A stretch of DNA of 56,292 nucleotides from Mycolicibacterium malmesburyense. GTDB lineage: Bacteria > Actinomycetota > Actinomycetes > Mycobacteriales > Mycobacteriaceae. Below, piece after piece: positions 11,327 to 20,699 of this stretch (its first letter is position 1; each line of letters starts with the position of its first letter). The notes beneath the pieces were generated by a model. The model ran no database searches. It worked only from the letters and a program-made list of their open reading frames with translations, and had not been told where the DNA came from. The DNA is taken from the NCBI RefSeq assembly GCF_001050015.1, contig NZ_CVTB01000256.1:1-56292 (forward strand), written 5' to 3'. The position numbers were made by a program, and so were the translations under genes.

Positions 11327-12303
11327 CCACGTCGTCTCCTCTTCGCGCAAGCGGCTCATCGAGCTTCACCTCCGCGCTCGAAGGCCAGGTTCAGGGCTAC
11401 CTCGACCACCTGACCATCGAACGCGGTGCGGCGGCCAACACGCTGAGTTCCTACCGCCGCGACCTGCGTCGCTACACCGAACACCTGACCGCGCGCGGCA
11501 TCGACGACCTGAGCAAGGTCAGCGAAACCGACGTCAGCGAGTTCCTGGTCGCGTTGCGCCGCGGGAACGCCGAGGCCGGCGCTGCTCCGCTGTCGGCGGT
11601 TTCGGCGGCGCGAGCGCTGATCGCCGTGCGGGGACTGCACCGGTTCGCGGCCGCCGAGGGGCTGACCGAGCTGGACGTGGCCTCGGAGGTCAAACCGCCG
11701 ACGCCGAGCAGGCGGCTGCCCAAGAGCCTGTCCCTCGACGAGGTGCTGGCCCTGCTCGAGGCCGCGGGCGGCGACAGCGACGCCGACAGCCCCCTCACGC
11801 TGCGCAACCGCGCGCTGCTCGAACTGCTGTATTCGACCGGAGCCCGGATATCGGAGGCGGTGGGCCTCGACATCGACGACGTCGACACCCACGCACGCTC
11901 GGTGCTGCTGCGCGGCAAGGGCGGCAAGCACCGGCTGGTGCCGATCGGTCGACCCGCGGTGACCGCGCTGGACGCTTATTTCGTGCGCGGACGTCCCGAC
12001 CTTGCGCGCCGCGGCCGGGGCACGCCCGCGATCTTCCTGAACGCGCGCGGCGGGCGGCTGTCGCGGCAGAGCGCGTGGCAGGTGCTGCAGGACGCCGCCG
12101 AGCGGGCGGGCATCACCGCCGCGGTGTCGCCGCACGTGCTGCGGCACTCGTTCGCCACGCATCTGCTCGACGGTGGCGCCGACGTGCGCGTCGTGCAGGA
12201 GCTGCTGGGCCACGCCTCGGTGACGACCACGCAGATCTACACGATGGTGACCGTCAACGCGCTGCGCGAGGTGTGGGCCGGCGCCCATCCGCGGGCGCGC
12301 TGA
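11323..12303 (+). CDS. xerD: Site-specific tyrosine recombinase XerD
   Basis: XerD with XerC resolves chromosome dimers at dif. The protein has an N-terminal SAM-like core-binding domain (about residues 20-110) and a catalytic domain. The active-site set is visible: Arg in STGARISE, Lys in GKGGKHR, HVLRH with His and Arg, LGHASV with His, and the nucleophile Tyr in TTTQIYT. From GTG 11323 (overlapping the Nudix stop) it has 326 residues, slightly longer than typical because of a Ser-rich start; an internal start is possible. It is a housekeeping gene, not an island integrase. Confidence 0.92.
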
Positions 12304-12324
12304 GGGTCTGCTCGCCGGAGGACG

Positions 12325-13074
12325 TCAGCCCAGGTATCGGGACTCGAGCACCAGATCGGCCAGCAGCGACTGGTACTCGGCGTGGGTCTTGTGCTCGACG
12401 GTGTCGAACAGCTTGCCCTGTTGCCGGCGCATGAACTCGCGGTACTTCGGCGCCCCCGGCACCTTCACGTTGTCGGCGACGACGACGGATCCGGGGTGTA
12501 GCCACCCGCGGTCGAGGATGCTCTGCAGGTCGGTCAGGTAGGCGTTCTTGTCGTGGTCGAGGAACATCAGGTCGAGGGTGCCCGGGCCGAACCCGTGCTG
12601 GTCGGCGAGGGTGTCGAGGGTGCGGCCGTCGCCGATGGTGCCGACGACACAGGTGACGCGGTCGGCCACCCCGGCGTGCTCCCAGATCCGGCGGGCGATC
12701 TCAGCGTTGGCCTCGGCGAGCTCCACCGAGAACACCCGCGCCGACGGCGCCGAGCGGGCCAGGCGCAGCGCACCGTAGCCGCAATAGGTACCGAGTTCGA
12801 GCACCAGGCCCGGGCTCGCATTGCGCACCGCGGCGTCGAGGATCGCGCCCTTCTCGTCACCGACGTTGATCAGGAAGGACTTCTCGTAGGCGAACCGGTC
12901 GATCGTGGCGATGACGTCGTCGATATCGCCCGCCCGCGCGTTGGCCAGCACGTAGTCGCGTGCCGCCGCCTCGCGGCCGTCGCCGATCTGGCCGGTGGTG
13001 GAGATGTTGCGTGCCCCGACCGCCATCCGCAGGAATGACCACCTCAGCACCGGAATCCGTTGCTTCAAGCTCAT
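12325..13074 (-). CDS. SAM-dependent O-methyltransferase, catechol-O-methyltransferase-like (Rv1703c homologue)
   Basis: The 249-residue protein has the class I methyltransferase motif LELGTYCGYGALRLA, the acidic ribose-binding strand (VFSVELAE) and LMFLDHDKNAY, a metal-site pattern characteristic of COMT-type enzymes. Fixed catalytic roles follow from the family; the acceptor substrate is unknown. It is transcribed toward xerD (21 bases between stops) and divergently from the ParA gene, with 138 bases between their starts. Confidence 0.87.
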   Translation of the reverse strand: MSLKQRIPVLRWSFLRMAVGARNISTTGQIGDGREAAARDYVLANARAGDIDDVIATIDRFAYEKSFLINVGDEKGAILDAAVRNASPGLVLELGTYCGYGALRLARSAPSARVFSVELAEANAEIARRIWEHAGVADRVTCVVGTIGDGRTLDTLADQHGFGPGTLDLMFLDHDKNAYLTDLQSILDRGWLHPGSVVVADNVKVPGAPKYREFMRRQQGKLFDTVEHKTHAEYQSLLADLVLESRYLG

Positions 13075-13212
13075 GGCGCCAGCCTAGGACGCGACACGGC
13101 GCATTCGGCTCGCAAGTTGCCCGCGGGTCTGGCTGACCTGCGCCGTTCCTGCCGTTAAACTTGCCCGGATGTCCGCCATGTCCGTGAACTGCCTGACCAG
13201 CGACGGTCTGGT

Positions 13213-14085
13213 ATGAGCGACGACGCAGGGGGCGGCGCAACGCCGGAACCTCTTGGCCTGACCGGCCGTCCACCGCGGCATATCCCCGAACCGCAGCCGA
13301 AGACGTCGCACGGTCCGGCCAAGGTCATCGCGATGTGCAACCAGAAGGGCGGCGTCGGCAAGACCACCTCGACGATCAACCTCGGGGCCAGCCTCGCCGA
13401 GTACGGCCGCCGCGTGCTGCTGGTCGACCTCGACCCGCAGGGCGCGCTTTCGGCGGGACTGGGGGTGCCGCACTACGAACTCGAGCACACTGTCCACAAC
13501 CTGCTGGTCGAATCGCGGGTGTCGATCGACGACGTGCTGATCAAGACGCGGGTCAAGAATCTCGACCTGGTGCCCAGCAACATCGACCTGTCGGCCGCGG
13601 AGATCCAGCTGGTCAACGAGGTCGGCCGCGAGCAGGCGTTGGCGCGCGCGCTCTATCCGGTTCTGGACCGCTACGACTACGTCCTGATCGACTGCCAGCC
13701 CTCGCTCGGGCTGCTCACCGTGAACGGTTTGGCCTGCAGCGACGGCGTGATCATCCCGACCGAGTGCGAGTTCTTCTCGCTGCGCGGCCTGGCTCTGCTG
13801 ACCGACACCGTCGAGAAGGTGCACGACCGGCTCAACCCCAAGCTGTCGATCAGCGGCATCCTGATCACCCGCTACGACCCGCGCACCGTAAACTCTCGAG
13901 AAGTCATGGCCCGTGTAGTGGAGCGCTTCGGCGACCTCGTGTTCGACACCGTCATAACCCGTACGGTGCGGTTTCCCGAGACCAGCGTCGCCGGCGAACC
14001 GATCACCACGTGGGCGCCGAAATCCGGTGGGGCGCAATCATATCGATCGCTGGCTCGCGAGGTCATCCACCGGTTCGGCGCGTGA
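13213..14085 (+). CDS. ParA/MinD-type ATPase beside scpAB (Rv1708 homologue)
   Basis: This 290-residue P-loop ATPase has a deviant Walker A KGGVGKTTSTINLG near residue 46, Walker A' LLVDLDPQGA and the switch region YVLIDCQPSLGLLTVN. A Pro/Gly-rich tail of about 40 residues precedes the domain. It is encoded immediately upstream of scpA with a 4-base overlap (GTGA), so it is probably co-expressed with the SMC partners and linked to chromosome organisation. It is distinct from the oriC-proximal ParA. ATG 13213 gives a shorter N-terminus than I recall for the M. tuberculosis protein. Confidence 0.9.
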   Translation: MSDDAGGGATPEPLGLTGRPPRHIPEPQPKTSHGPAKVIAMCNQKGGVGKTTSTINLGASLAEYGRRVLLVDLDPQGALSAGLGVPHYELEHTVHNLLVESRVSIDDVLIKTRVKNLDLVPSNIDLSAAEIQLVNEVGREQALARALYPVLDRYDYVLIDCQPSLGLLTVNGLACSDGVIIPTECEFFSLRGLALLTDTVEKVHDRLNPKLSISGILITRYDPRTVNSREVMARVVERFGDLVFDTVITRTVRFPETSVAGEPITTWAPKSGGAQSYRSLAREVIHRFGA

Positions 14086-14930
14086 ATGACCCGGTGACGG
14101 GGACCGAAGCCGCGGCGACGCCGGAATCGGAGGAGTCTTCGCAGTCGGGTTTCCAGGTCCGGCTGAGCAATTTCGAGGGTCCGTTCGACCTGCTTCTGCA
14201 GCTGATCTTCGCCCATCGACTCGACGTCACCGAGGTGGCGCTGCACCAGGTCACCGACGACTTCATCGCCTACACCAAGGCCATCGGTTCCCAGCTCGAA
14301 CTCGAGGAGACCACCGCCTTCCTGGTGATCGCCGCGACGCTGCTCGACCTCAAGGCGGCCCGACTGCTGCCTTCGGGCGAAGTGCACGACGAAGAGGACC
14401 TCGCCCTGCTCGAGGTGCGCGACCTGCTGTTCGCCCGCCTGCTGCAGTACCGCGCGTTCAAGCACGTCGCCGAGATGTTCGCCGAACTGGAGGCCGCCGC
14501 GCTGCGCAGCTATCCGCGCGCCGTCGCGCTCGAGGAGCGGTACTCACAGTTGCTGCCCGAAGTGATGATCGGCGTCGACGCCCAGGCGTTCGCCCAGATC
14601 GCCGCGGCGGCGTTCACGCCGCGGCCGGTGCCGACGGTGAGCACCGAGCATCTGCACCACGTGGCGGTGTCGGTGCCCGAGCAGATCGGTAACCTGATGG
14701 CGTTGCTGGAGAGCCGCGGCATCGGCCATTGGGCGTCCTTCCGGGATCTCGTCGCCGACTGCGAGGCGCCGATCGAGATCGTCGGGCGGTTCCTGGCGCT
14801 GCTCGAGCTGTACCGCGCCAGGGCGGTAGCATTCGAACAACCTGAACCGCTTGGTGTGCTGCAGATTTCGTGGACCGGTGAGCGGCCGACGCACCAACAC
14901 ATGGCGGTGGAAGAAGATCAGTATGGATAG
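14082..14930 (+). CDS. scpA: Segregation and condensation protein ScpA
   Basis: ScpA is the kleisin subunit that bridges SMC heads. This 282-residue protein has the classic kleisin start FQVRLSNFEGPFDLLLQLI and the helical LEETTAFLVIAATLLDLKAARLLP. A C-terminal winged-helix region carries GHWASFRDLV. GTG 14082 overlaps the ParA stop; the longer open frame upstream lies within the ParA gene. Its 3' end overlaps scpB by 8 bases. Confidence 0.95.
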   Translation: MNDPVTGTEAAATPESEESSQSGFQVRLSNFEGPFDLLLQLIFAHRLDVTEVALHQVTDDFIAYTKAIGSQLELEETTAFLVIAATLLDLKAARLLPSGEVHDEEDLALLEVRDLLFARLLQYRAFKHVAEMFAELEAAALRSYPRAVALEERYSQLLPEVMIGVDAQAFAQIAAAAFTPRPVPTVSTEHLHHVAVSVPEQIGNLMALLESRGIGHWASFRDLVADCEAPIEIVGRFLALLELYRARAVAFEQPEPLGVLQISWTGERPTHQHMAVEEDQYG

Positions 14931-15669
14931 CGAAGACCACGACAACCTCGGCGAGGTCGCGACGGACCTCGACGACGGGGACGTCGCGGCCGACGCCGGT
15001 CTCGGCATCGACGTCGCCGAACCGCCCGAGATGGAGGACGGCGAGCTCGGCGCGGTGCTCGAGGCTCTGCTGCTGGTGGTCGACACCCCGGCGACCGTCG
15101 AGCAACTCGCGACGGCGATAGAGCAGCCGTCCTACCGGGTCGCGGCCAAGCTGCAGTCGATGGGCCAGGAGTACACCGCGCGCGACAGCGGTATCGACCT
15201 GCGCGAGGCGGGCGGCGGCTGGCGGATGTACACGCGGTCGCGCTACGCCCCCTACGTGGAGCGGTTGCTGCTCGACGGTGCCCGCTCCAAGCTGACCCGC
15301 GCGGCGCTGGAGACGCTGGCCGTGGTGGCGTACCGGCAGCCGGTGACCAGGGCCCGGGTGAGCGCCGTGCGCGGTGTCAACGTCGACGCGGTCATGCGCA
15401 CGCTGGTGGCCCGCGGCCTGATCACCGAGGCCGGCACCGATCCCGACTCGGGCGCGGTGACATTCGCCACCACGGAGCTGTTCCTCGAACGGTTGGGGCT
15501 GACCTCGCTGGCCGATCTGCCCGACATCGCGCCGCTGTTGCCCGACGTCGACGTGATCGACGACCTCAGCGAAACCCTGGACGAGGACCCGCGTTTCATC
15601 AAGCTCAGCGGGGGTCCGGCACCCGAGCAGCCGCTGTCGTTCGACGTGGACACCGATGCGAATGGCTGA
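14923..15669 (+). CDS. scpB: Segregation and condensation protein ScpB
   Basis: This 248-residue partner of ScpA consists of two winged-helix domains. An acidic N-terminal tail (about 30 residues rich in Asp/Glu) precedes LGAVLEALLLVVDTPATVEQLA. The second domain carries TRAALETLAVVAYRQPVTRARVSAVRG in two characteristic stretches. ATG 14923 is chosen inside the scpA 3' end, consistent with coupled translation. The next gene starts before its stop. Confidence 0.94.
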   Translation: MDSEDHDNLGEVATDLDDGDVAADAGLGIDVAEPPEMEDGELGAVLEALLLVVDTPATVEQLATAIEQPSYRVAAKLQSMGQEYTARDSGIDLREAGGGWRMYTRSRYAPYVERLLLDGARSKLTRAALETLAVVAYRQPVTRARVSAVRGVNVDAVMRTLVARGLITEAGTDPDSGAVTFATTELFLERLGLTSLADLPDIAPLLPDVDVIDDLSETLDEDPRFIKLSGGPAPEQPLSFDVDTDANG

Positions 15670-16405
15670 TTCCGAAGGCGTGCGACTGCAGAAGGTGTTG
15701 TCGCAGGCGGGAATTGCGTCGCGCCGGGTGGCCGAGAAGATGATCATGGACGGCCGCGTGGAGGTCGACGACCGCGTCGTCACCGAGTTGGGCACCCGCG
15801 TCGACCCCAAGGTCTCGGTGATCCGAGTGGACGGTGCGCGGGTGACGCTCGACGACACCCTGGTGCATTTGGCGATCAACAAACCCAAGGGCATGCACTC
15901 GACGATGTCCGACGATCGGGGCCGCCCGTGCATCGGCGATCTCGTCGAGCACCGAGTCCGCGGAAACAAGAAGCTGTTTCACGTCGGCCGGCTCGACGCC
16001 GACACCGAGGGGCTGATGCTGCTGACCAACGACGGCGAGCTGGCGCACCGGCTGATGCATCCGTCGTTCGAAGTGCCCAAGACCTACCTGGCCACCGTGA
16101 TGGGGACGGTGCCGCGGGGGTTGGGCCGCGAGCTGCGCAACGGCATCGAGCTCGACGACGGGCCGGCGAGCGTCGACGATTTCGCCGTCGTGGACAAGGT
16201 CGCCGGCAAGAGTCTGGTGCGGATAACGTTGCACGAGGGCCGCAAACGGATCGTGCGCCGCATGCTCGCGGCGGTCGGGTTCCCCGTGCAGGAGCTGGTG
16301 CGGACCGACATCGGGGCGGTCGCGCTCGGCGAGCAGCGTCCGGGCAGCATCCGGGTGTTGACACAGAAGGAGCTCGGCGAGTTGTACAAGGCGGTCGGCC
16401 TGTGA
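15656..16405 (+). CDS. Pseudouridine synthase, RluB/RsuA type (Rv1711 homologue)
   Basis: The enzyme isomerises uridine in rRNA. The 249-residue protein has an N-terminal S4 RNA-binding domain ([21 protein letters not shown]) and the catalytic signature [17 protein letters not shown] with the active-site Asp. Two nearby ATG codons (15656, 15662) overlap the scpB end and both are plausible. The 3' end overlaps cmk by 4 bases. The exact rRNA position modified is inferred only from family membership (23S, RluB-like). Confidence 0.92.
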   Translation: MRMADSEGVRLQKVLSQAGIASRRVAEKMIMDGRVEVDDRVVTELGTRVDPKVSVIRVDGARVTLDDTLVHLAINKPKGMHSTMSDDRGRPCIGDLVEHRVRGNKKLFHVGRLDADTEGLMLLTNDGELAHRLMHPSFEVPKTYLATVMGTVPRGLGRELRNGIELDDGPASVDDFAVVDKVAGKSLVRITLHEGRKRIVRRMLAAVGFPVQELVRTDIGAVALGEQRPGSIRVLTQKELGELYKAVGL

Positions 16406-17085
16406 CGTCACTGGTCATCGCCGTCGACGGTCCCGCGGGTACTGGGAAGTCAACGGTGTCACGGGGTTTGGCGCGCGAGCTGAACGCGCGGTACTTGGAT
16501 ACCGGTGCGATGTACCGGATCGTCACGCTGGCGGTGCTGCGCGCGGGTGTCGATATCGCCGATGACGACGCAGTCGCCGTGACGGCCGCGGCCACTGAGC
16601 TCGCGGTGGGCTACGACCCCGATGAAGACCGCTCTTACCTTGACGGAGAAGACGTTTCGACCGAGATCCGCGGCGACGCGGTGACCAAGGCGGTGTCGGC
16701 GGTCTCGGCGGTTCCCGCGGTGCGCACCCGGCTGGTCGACATCCAGCGCGAGTTGGCGTCCGGCGAGGGCAGCGTCGTCGTGGAGGGTCGTGACATCGGC
16801 ACGGTGGTGCTTCCCGACGCCGACGTGAAGATTTTTCTGACCGCGTCGTCCGAAGAGCGTGCGCGACGCCGTAACGACCAGAACAAGGCGGCCGGGCTGG
16901 CCGACGACTACGAGGCGGTGCTGGCCGACGTCAAGCGACGCGACCATCTCGACTCCACTCGGGTGGTGTCGCCGTTGCGGCCCGCCGACGATGCCGTCGT
17001 GGTCGACACCAGCGCGATGACGCAGCCCGAGGTGATCGAGCATCTGGCCCACCTCGTGCGGGAGCGAGCGGGAGCGCAGCGATGA
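16402..17085 (+). CDS. cmk: Cytidylate kinase
   Basis: The enzyme phosphorylates CMP and dCMP with ATP. The 227-residue protein opens with the P-loop [18 protein letters not shown] and the CMP-recognition segment [10 protein letters not shown]. It later has [24 protein letters not shown] and a lid region rich in Arg (ERARRRNDQ). GTG 16402 overlaps the preceding stop, and the end overlaps the der start by 4 bases; the upstream open frame is within the synthase gene. Confidence 0.96.
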   Translation: MTSLVIAVDGPAGTGKSTVSRGLARELNARYLDTGAMYRIVTLAVLRAGVDIADDDAVAVTAAATELAVGYDPDEDRSYLDGEDVSTEIRGDAVTKAVSAVSAVPAVRTRLVDIQRELASGEGSVVVEGRDIGTVVLPDADVKIFLTASSEERARRRNDQNKAAGLADDYEAVLADVKRRDHLDSTRVVSPLRPADDAVVVDTSAMTQPEVIEHLAHLVRERAGAQR

Positions 17086-18485
17086 GCGAGGACGGCACCT
17101 GGGTCGACGAAAGCGATTGGGACATCCCAGAAGACATCGCCGAGGCCATCGAGGAGGCGTCGGCGGCGCCACCGGTCGTCGCCGTCGTCGGGCGGCCGAA
17201 CGTCGGCAAGTCGACGCTGGTGAACCGGATCCTGGGCCGGCGCGAGGCCGTCGTGCAGGACGTGCCCGGCGTGACCCGCGACCGGGTCTCCTACGACGCG
17301 CTGTGGTCCGGCCGCAGGTTCGTCCTGCAGGACACCGGCGGTTGGGAGCCCGACGCGAAGGGTCTGCAACAGCTGGTGGCCGAGCAGGCGTCGGTGGCCA
17401 TGCGCACCGCCGACGCGATCATCTTCGTCGTCGACGCGGTGGTCGGCGCCACCACCGCCGACGAGGCGGCAGCGAAACTGCTCCAGCGCTCGGGAAAGCC
17501 GGTGTTCCTGGCCGCCAACAAGGTCGACAGCGAGCGCGGTGAGGCCGACGCCGCGATGCTGTGGTCGCTGGGACTGGGCGAGCCGCATTTGATCAGCGCC
17601 ATGCACGGCCGCGGCGTGGCCGATCTGCTCGACACCGTGATCGAGGAGTTGCCCGCGGTCTCGGAGATGGCGGGCGGCGGGGGAGGACCGCGCCGGGTCG
17701 CGCTGGTGGGCAAGCCGAACGTGGGCAAGAGCTCGCTGCTGAACCGGCTGGCGGGCGATCAGCGCTCGGTCGTCCACGACGTCGCCGGCACCACCGTCGA
17801 TCCGGTCGACTCGCTGATCGAGATGGACGGCAAGCTGTGGCGGTTCGTCGACACCGCGGGCCTTCGCCGCAAGGTCGGCCAGGCGAGCGGACACGAGTTC
17901 TACGCGTCGGTGCGCACCCATGGCGCCATCGACGCCGCCGAGGTGGCGATCGTGTTGATCGACGCGTCGCAGCCGCTGACCGAGCAGGACCAGCGCGTGC
18001 TGTCGATGGTGATCGAGGCGGGCCGGGCGCTGGTGCTCGCGTTCAACAAGTGGGATCTGGTCGACGAGGACCGGCGCTACCTGCTGGACCGCGAGATCGA
18101 CCGCGAACTCGTCCAGCTGCAGTGGGCGCCGCGGGTGAACATCTCCGCGAAAACGGGCCGCGCGGTGCAGAAGCTGGTGCCCGCGTTGGAGAAGTCGCTG
18201 GAGTCGTGGGATACCCGCGTCCCGACCGGCAGGTTGAACACCTTCTTCAAGGAGGTGATCGCGGCGCATCCGCCGCCGGTGCGCGGGGGCAAGCAGCCGC
18301 GGATCCTGTTCGCCACCCAGGCGACCGCCCGTCCGCCGACGTTCGTGCTGTTCACCACCGGTTTTCTGGAGGCGGGTTACCGGCGGTTCCTGGAGCGACG
18401 GCTGCGCGAGGCGTTCGGTTTCGAGGGCAGCCCGATCCGGATCAACGTGCGGATGCGCGAGAAGCGGGGATCGCGCTCACGGTGA
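17082..18485 (+). CDS. der: Ribosome biogenesis GTPase Der (EngA)
   Basis: Der has two tandem GTPase domains and a C-terminal KH-like domain and acts in 50S subunit assembly. Both P-loops are visible ([15 protein letters not shown] and [15 protein letters not shown]). Both G3 motifs (DTGG and DTAG) and the G4 motifs NKVD and NKWD are also present. The protein is 467 residues, close to the Rv1713 length. ATG 17082 overlaps the cmk stop. It is the last gene of the scpA-scpB-synthase-cmk-der run. Confidence 0.96.
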   Translation: MSEDGTWVDESDWDIPEDIAEAIEEASAAPPVVAVVGRPNVGKSTLVNRILGRREAVVQDVPGVTRDRVSYDALWSGRRFVLQDTGGWEPDAKGLQQLVAEQASVAMRTADAIIFVVDAVVGATTADEAAAKLLQRSGKPVFLAANKVDSERGEADAAMLWSLGLGEPHLISAMHGRGVADLLDTVIEELPAVSEMAGGGGGPRRVALVGKPNVGKSSLLNRLAGDQRSVVHDVAGTTVDPVDSLIEMDGKLWRFVDTAGLRRKVGQASGHEFYASVRTHGAIDAAEVAIVLIDASQPLTEQDQRVLSMVIEAGRALVLAFNKWDLVDEDRRYLLDREIDRELVQLQWAPRVNISAKTGRAVQKLVPALEKSLESWDTRVPTGRLNTFFKEVIAAHPPPVRGGKQPRILFATQATARPPTFVLFTTGFLEAGYRRFLERRLREAFGFEGSPIRINVRMREKRGSRSR

Positions 18486-18488
18486 TCC

Positions 18489-18527
18489 GTGGAGTCGCAC
18501 CGGCGGTAGGCGCCGCTGCCGCTCCAC
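18489..18527 (+). terminator. Hairpin downstream of der, possible terminator
   Basis: Arms GTGGAG (18489-18494) and CTCCAC (18522-18527) enclose an inner CGGCG/CGCCG stem. No T-tract follows, as is common for mycobacterial hairpins at gene ends. It lies 4 bases after the der stop. Confidence 0.4.
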
Positions 18528-18551
18528 AAATCGGCGATTAGCCTTGCCCAA

Positions 18552-19334
18552 GTGCCCGTCGTCGACATGGTCCTCATCGCCTTGGCGGGCCTGGGAGCCG
18601 GCGCGATCAACACACTCGTCGGGTCCGGCACCCTGATCACGTTCCCCACGCTGGTGGCGCTGGGCTATCCGCCGGTGACGTCGACGATGTCGAACGCCAT
18701 CGGACTGGTGGCCGGCGGGGTGTCAGGCACCTGGGGTTATCGGCGCGAACTGCGCGGACAGTGGCACCGGCTGCGATGGCAGATTCCGGCGTCCTTCGCG
18801 GGCGCGGTGCTCGGTGCGTGGCTGCTGCTGCATCTGCCCGAGACGGTGTTCGAGCGGGTCGTGCCGGTGCTCCTGATCGCCGCGCTGGTGCTGGTGGTGG
18901 TCGGGCCGCGGATCCAGTCGTATGCGCGAACGCGGGCGGAGGCGGCGGGGCAGTCGGCCGAGCATGTGTCGCCCGCACAGATGGCCGCTGTCGTCGTCGC
19001 GACGTTCGCGGTCGGGGTGTACGGGGGCTACTTCACCGCGGCCCAGGGGATCCTGCTGATCGCGGTGATGGGCGCACTGCTGCCGGAGGGCATGCAGCGG
19101 ATGAATGCGGCCAAGAACCTGCTGTCGTTGGTGGTCAACGTGGTGGCCGCGGTGGCGTACACGCTGGTGGCGTTCGACCGGATCAGCTGGGCGGCGGCGG
19201 GCCTGATCGCGGCCGGTTCGCTGGTCGGCGGGTTCCTCGGGGCCCGCTACGGCCGCCGCCTCTCACCCAATGCGTTGCGGGCGGTCATCGTGGTGGTGGG
19301 AATCATCGGGCTGTATCGATTGCTGACCGTCTAG
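18552..19334 (+). CDS. TauE/SafE-family anion exporter, first copy
   Basis: This 260-residue polytopic membrane protein has about eight hydrophobic segments. It opens with LAGLGAGAINTLVGSGTLITFPTL, the repeat typical of the family, and repeats a similar element in the second half (VYGGYFTAAQGILLIAVMG). Members export sulfite, sulfonates or related anions; the substrate cannot be read from sequence. The start may be GTG 18552 or ATG 18567. A second member of the same superfamily follows at 19565. Confidence 0.85.
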   Translation: MPVVDMVLIALAGLGAGAINTLVGSGTLITFPTLVALGYPPVTSTMSNAIGLVAGGVSGTWGYRRELRGQWHRLRWQIPASFAGAVLGAWLLLHLPETVFERVVPVLLIAALVLVVVGPRIQSYARTRAEAAGQSAEHVSPAQMAAVVVATFAVGVYGGYFTAAQGILLIAVMGALLPEGMQRMNAAKNLLSLVVNVVAAVAYTLVAFDRISWAAAGLIAAGSLVGGFLGARYGRRLSPNALRAVIVVVGIIGLYRLLTV

Positions 19335-19337
19335 AGC

Positions 19338-19360
19338 GCTCCGGTAGGGTTACCCGGAGC
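19338..19360 (+). terminator. Hairpin after the first TauE/SafE gene
   Basis: GCTCCGG (19338-19344) pairs perfectly with CCGGAGC (19354-19360); inner bases allow an alternative GGTA/TACC pairing. It starts 3 bases after the stop codon and precedes a Shine-Dalgarno-led short reading frame. It could be a terminator or attenuator stem. Confidence 0.4.
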
Positions 19361-19385
19361 CGTCTGACCAGGAGAGGGGAGCCGC

Positions 19386-19496
19386 GTGGCCGAGCGCCGA
19401 TTTCGCACCGCGCCGTCGACCCTGTGCGCCCTCGAGCCTTTCTGGCCGTCACGGCGGGTCATCGCCTTCGACGAGTGGTGTCGCGCGCGCATCTGA
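19386..19496 (+). CDS. Putative 36-residue leader or small ORF upstream of the second TauE/SafE gene
   Basis: GGAGAGGGGA (19371-19380) stands five bases before GTG 19386, a better ribosome-binding site than most genes here have. The encoded 36-residue peptide is Arg- and Trp-rich with two Cys codons and ends 68 bases before the transporter gene. A second short frame starting at GTG 19475 or 19478 overlaps its end and stops at 19540 (20-21 residues, ending in an Arg-rich SRAHLIRALHLSVRSRFPR). The arrangement resembles translational attenuators ahead of sulfur-related operons in actinobacteria, but the link is inference. Confidence 0.35.
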   Translation: MAERRFRTAPSTLCALEPFWPSRRVIAFDEWCRARI

Positions 19497-19564
19497 TCCG
19501 CGCCCTCCACCTGTCCGTCCGGTCGCGCTTCCCGCGCTGACCTCTTCCGAAAGCAGTCGAACGT

Positions 19565-20479
19565 ATGCGTTCGCTTCTGATATTCACGCTCGTCGGTGTC
19601 GGAGCGCAGTTGGTGGACGGCGCGCTGGGCATGGCGTTCGGCGTGACCGCCTCGACGCTGCTGGTGCTCAGCGGTCTCGGCGCCGCGCAGGCGAGCGCGG
19701 CCGTGCACCTGGCCGAGGTCGGCACGACGCTGGCGTCGGGCCTGTCGCACTGGCGGTTCAAGAACCTCGACTGGTCGATCGTGCTGAAGCTGGGCGTGCC
19801 CGGGGCGATCGGCGCGTTCGCCGGTGCGACCGTGCTGTCCTCGCTGTCGACCGAGCATGCCGCCCCGCTGATGGCGGGGATCCTGGTGGCGATCGGGATC
19901 TACGTGCTGCTGCGGTTCTCGTTGCGCAATCCTCCGGTGATGCGCCACGGGGAGACGCCGCATACGGCGAAGTTCCTCAGCCCGCTCGGGCTGTTCGGCG
20001 GGTTCATCGACGCGTCCGGTGGCGGCGGCTGGGGTCCGGTGACGACGAGCACCCTGCTGTCGCGGGGTAAGACGGCTCCGCGCACGGTGATCGGCTCGGT
20101 CAGCGCCTCGGAGTTTCTGGTGGCGGCGTCGGCGTCGGTCGGTTTTGGGATCGGGCTGCGGGAGGAGTTCGTCCAGAACCTTCCGGTGGTGCTCGGCCTC
20201 GCCGTGGGCGGGGTGATCGCCGCCCCGTTCGCGGCCTGGCTCGTGAGCCGGATCCGGCCGGCTTTGTTGGGCACGGCCGTCGGCGGTGTGATCGTGTTGA
20301 CCAACAGCCAGAAGCTGGTGCACTACTTCGGTATCGAGTGGCCGTGGTCGATGGGCGTTTACACGCTGATCGTGATCGGTTGGGCCGCAGCGCTTTACGT
20401 GGCGTGGCGGTACCGTCGCCCCGCGGCACCCGCGTCGGCGGCCGGCGAGGTCGAGGCCGTATCCAGCACCGCTCGGTGA
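19565..20479 (+). CDS. TauE/SafE-family sulfite/anion exporter, second copy
   Basis: This 304-residue membrane protein has about eight helices. It opens with GVGAQLVDGALGMAFGVTASTLL and, halfway, repeats FGGFIDASGGGGWGPVTTSTLL, the internal duplication typical of this family. It diverges from the 18552 gene and looks like the longer sulfite-exporter branch, so it is not a recent duplicate. Start ATG 19565 has only a weak ribosome-binding site. A short leader reading frame precedes it. The likely job is export of sulfite or an organosulfur anion. Confidence 0.87.
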   Translation: MRSLLIFTLVGVGAQLVDGALGMAFGVTASTLLVLSGLGAAQASAAVHLAEVGTTLASGLSHWRFKNLDWSIVLKLGVPGAIGAFAGATVLSSLSTEHAAPLMAGILVAIGIYVLLRFSLRNPPVMRHGETPHTAKFLSPLGLFGGFIDASGGGGWGPVTTSTLLSRGKTAPRTVIGSVSASEFLVAASASVGFGIGLREEFVQNLPVVLGLAVGGVIAAPFAAWLVSRIRPALLGTAVGGVIVLTNSQKLVHYFGIEWPWSMGVYTLIVIGWAAALYVAWRYRRPAAPASAAGEVEAVSSTAR

Positions 20480-20553
20480 CGGGTGGCGGTTGGGACTGCG
20501 CGCCAGGGCTGCGGTAGCATTTCGACCTGCCGCCGGCGATCCCGGCGGCACCG

Positions 20554-20630
20554 CGGGCTGTGGCGCAGCTTGGTAGCGCACTACACTGGGGGTGTAGGGG
20601 TCGCAGGTTCAAATCCTGTCAGCCCGACCA
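20554..20630 (+). tRNA. tRNA-Pro (anticodon GGG)
   Basis: A full cloverleaf can be drawn. The 7-bp acceptor stem is CGGGCTG/CAGCCCG. The anticodon stem CTACA/TGTAG holds loop CTGGGGG with anticodon GGG. The T arm contains GGTTCAAATCC, and CCA is encoded at 20628-20630. Its 3' flank carries integrase and membrane-protein remnants, so the gene has probably served as an integration site. Confidence 0.96.
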
Positions 20631-20656
20631 TGTGATGTCGCAAGACATCGGAATAG

Positions 20657-20686
20657 CCGCGGACCTACTTTAGGTTCGCGGTTTTT
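20657..20686 (+). terminator. Intrinsic terminator of tRNA-Pro
   Basis: An 11-bp stem (20657-20667 with 20671-20681, one G-T wobble), loop CTT and a TTTTT tract form a textbook terminator 27 bases after the tRNA. Confidence 0.92.
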
Positions 20687-20699
20687 CCGTTTGGGGCCT

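Noticed and set aside
20609..20699. C-terminal continuation of the membrane-protein frame into the tRNA
   Set aside because: It reads through a strong terminator and the tRNA 3' end, so it is not coding.
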